Below are positions 5,580 through 6,415 of a DNA stretch of 6,415 bases, one piece after another. Numbering within the stretch: position 1 is the stretch's first letter; each line of letters starts with the position of its first letter. Source of the stretch: CAYMWF01 sp964394085 [NCBI: uncultured Gemmatimonadota bacterium] (GTDB taxonomy: Bacteria; GCA-2686955; CAYMWF01); the NCBI GenBank assembly GCA_964394085.1, contig CAYMWF010000105.1:9763-16177 (forward strand), written 5' to 3'. The translations under genes were made by a program, and so were the position numbers. The notes below the pieces were generated by a model. It worked only from the letters and a program-made list of their open reading frames with translations. It had not been told where the DNA came from and made no database searches.

Positions 5580-6415
5580 CTACCACCCGTAGCCGACGCC
5601 GATGGCCGCCAGGACATCCGCATCGTCCCAGACGCCGTTGACACCCGCAATGTCGCAACCCGCTTCGATGTGTAAAAAGCTGCCCTCGAGCATGGGAAGG
5701 TGCGTCCTCAGACCGAGGGTCATTACCCACACCCAGGTCTCGGCGATAAGATTCTCGGTCACGGTATCGACGGTGATGCGGGCATTCGATCGGACGTGTG
5801 TGAACGCTGTTGTCTGAAAAAAGATACGGTCCGAGTCGACGCGATAACCGAGCAGAAGCGCCCCCTCTCGATATCTGCCGAATACCTTCGTATCATACCG
5901 GCTGATCGGCGGATCGTAATAATCAGGGTCCAGCTTTCTTTCTTCGTGTTGCCTCTCGAGCGCTTCACCGTAGTACCCGGCCATTCCGAGCTTGAACCCC
6001 CGGGTCCGCGCATCCTGACCGTCGCCGATGAGCTGCACCTTGACGCCGTAGAGGATCGGCGAGTCTGAGCGAAACTTGAGCAGGAGGTCAACGCGCGGCA
6101 GCAGGCCCAGGCTGCCCTGTGGACCTGTCCCGCCGGATCTATGGATATGCACGCTCGGTCGCAGAGCGAAGGGTGTACCAGTCATATCACTATAGGGAGT
6201 GACGATGCGCGCCTGGCGGACTGTTTTTGTCGTGCCGACATGGGCTGCCATCGAAGCGCCCATAAACTGCCCGTTGGTTTCCGGGGTGATCCCGTTCGGA
6301 TCTAAAATATGGTGGTCGACTACCTCGACCACGCTATCGTTATACATATAGAAAAGGGGATCGCAGGATGTCATTAAAAAAAGCGGAAGAAGTGCCAGCA
6401 GACGAATGATAATTT
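5580..6415 (-). CDS. Probable outer-membrane beta-barrel protein, 5' end cut off
   Basis: An internal ATG at 6374 would give 264 residues, but the frame stays open to the window edge. The upstream codons read IIIRLLALLPLFL just before MTSC. This is the core of an export signal, so the real start lies beyond 6415. MTSC could be a lipobox with Cys as the first mature residue, although Met at -3 and Ser at -1 are not ideal; cleavage by ordinary signal peptidase is the alternative. The body has alternating polar/hydrophobic strands (VDLLLKFRSD, LYGVKVQLIG, ALLLGYRVDS, RIFFQTTAFTHV, WVWVMTLGLRTHL, FLHIEAGCDIAG) and ends LAAIGVGYGW. A C-terminal aromatic after an alternating strand is typical of outer-membrane beta-barrels. 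I recognise no specific family. Codon use is GC-rich like the GH92 gene, and the gene converges on the beta-helix gene, so the two are not co-transcribed. Confidence 0.7.
   Translation of the reverse strand, partial: IIIRLLALLPLFLMTSCDPLFYMYNDSVVEVVDHHILDPNGITPETNGQFMGASMAAHVGTTKTVRQARIVTPYSDMTGTPFALRPSVHIHRSGGTGPQGSLGLLPRVDLLLKFRSDSPILYGVKVQLIGDGQDARTRGFKLGMAGYYGEALERQHEERKLDPDYYDPPISRYDTKVFGRYREGALLLGYRVDSDRIFFQTTAFTHVRSNARITVDTVTENLIAETWVWVMTLGLRTHLPMLEGSFLHIEAGCDIAGVNGVWDDADVLAAIGVGYGW

Noticed and set aside
5700-6068. 122-codon plus-strand frame
   Set aside because: It is antisense to the outer-membrane protein gene, which has clear export and strand patterns, and it shows no motif of its own.

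Overview
The window is bacterial DNA, probably from a Gram-negative lineage. Three of the four genes carry export signals. One of these looks like an outer-membrane beta-barrel and another is a secreted beta-helix of a style common in FCB-group and candidate-phylum genomes (inference). Strong AGGAGG/AGGAG ribosome-binding sites argue against a typical Bacteroidetes. Most of the window is GC-rich with GC-ending codons, apart from a block at about 3150-4860 that is clearly AT-richer.

Layout. Positions 1-53 hold a 21-bp direct repeat that resembles the end of an insertion sequence, possibly IS21-like. It lies at the very edge of the window and no transposase is visible. A gene-free leader (54-297) carries an extended -10 promoter and a good ribosome-binding site. 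These serve a complete, exported GH92 alpha-mannosidase at 298-2811. A 400-bp non-coding stretch follows (2812-3211). It holds three tandem copies of a 31-bp unit built on a 12-bp palindrome, two small hairpins and a weak promoter candidate.

Next comes a 150-codon unknown ORF (3212-3664) with no good start. Its stop codon overlaps the ribosome-binding site of a 580-residue secreted parallel beta-helix protein (3676-5418), so the two look translationally coupled. The beta-helix gene is a composition mosaic: sampled third-position GC goes from about 20% in the helix to about 90% in the C-terminal part, with the switch near 4860-4910. Convergent to it on the minus strand is the 3' part of a gene (5580-6415) for a probable outer-membrane beta-barrel protein. 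Its signal peptide, with a possible lipobox, runs off the right edge.

Together the genes suggest cell-surface and glycan biology: trimming of mannose glycans outside the cytoplasm, a surface beta-helix and an outer-membrane protein. No SusC/SusD pair, regulator or transporter is present, so this is not a demonstrable polysaccharide utilisation locus. I do not see a defence system, CRISPR array, tRNA or rRNA. The most unusual items are the mosaic beta-helix gene with its Cys ladder, the 31-bp palindromic tandem repeats and the coupled unknown ORF.
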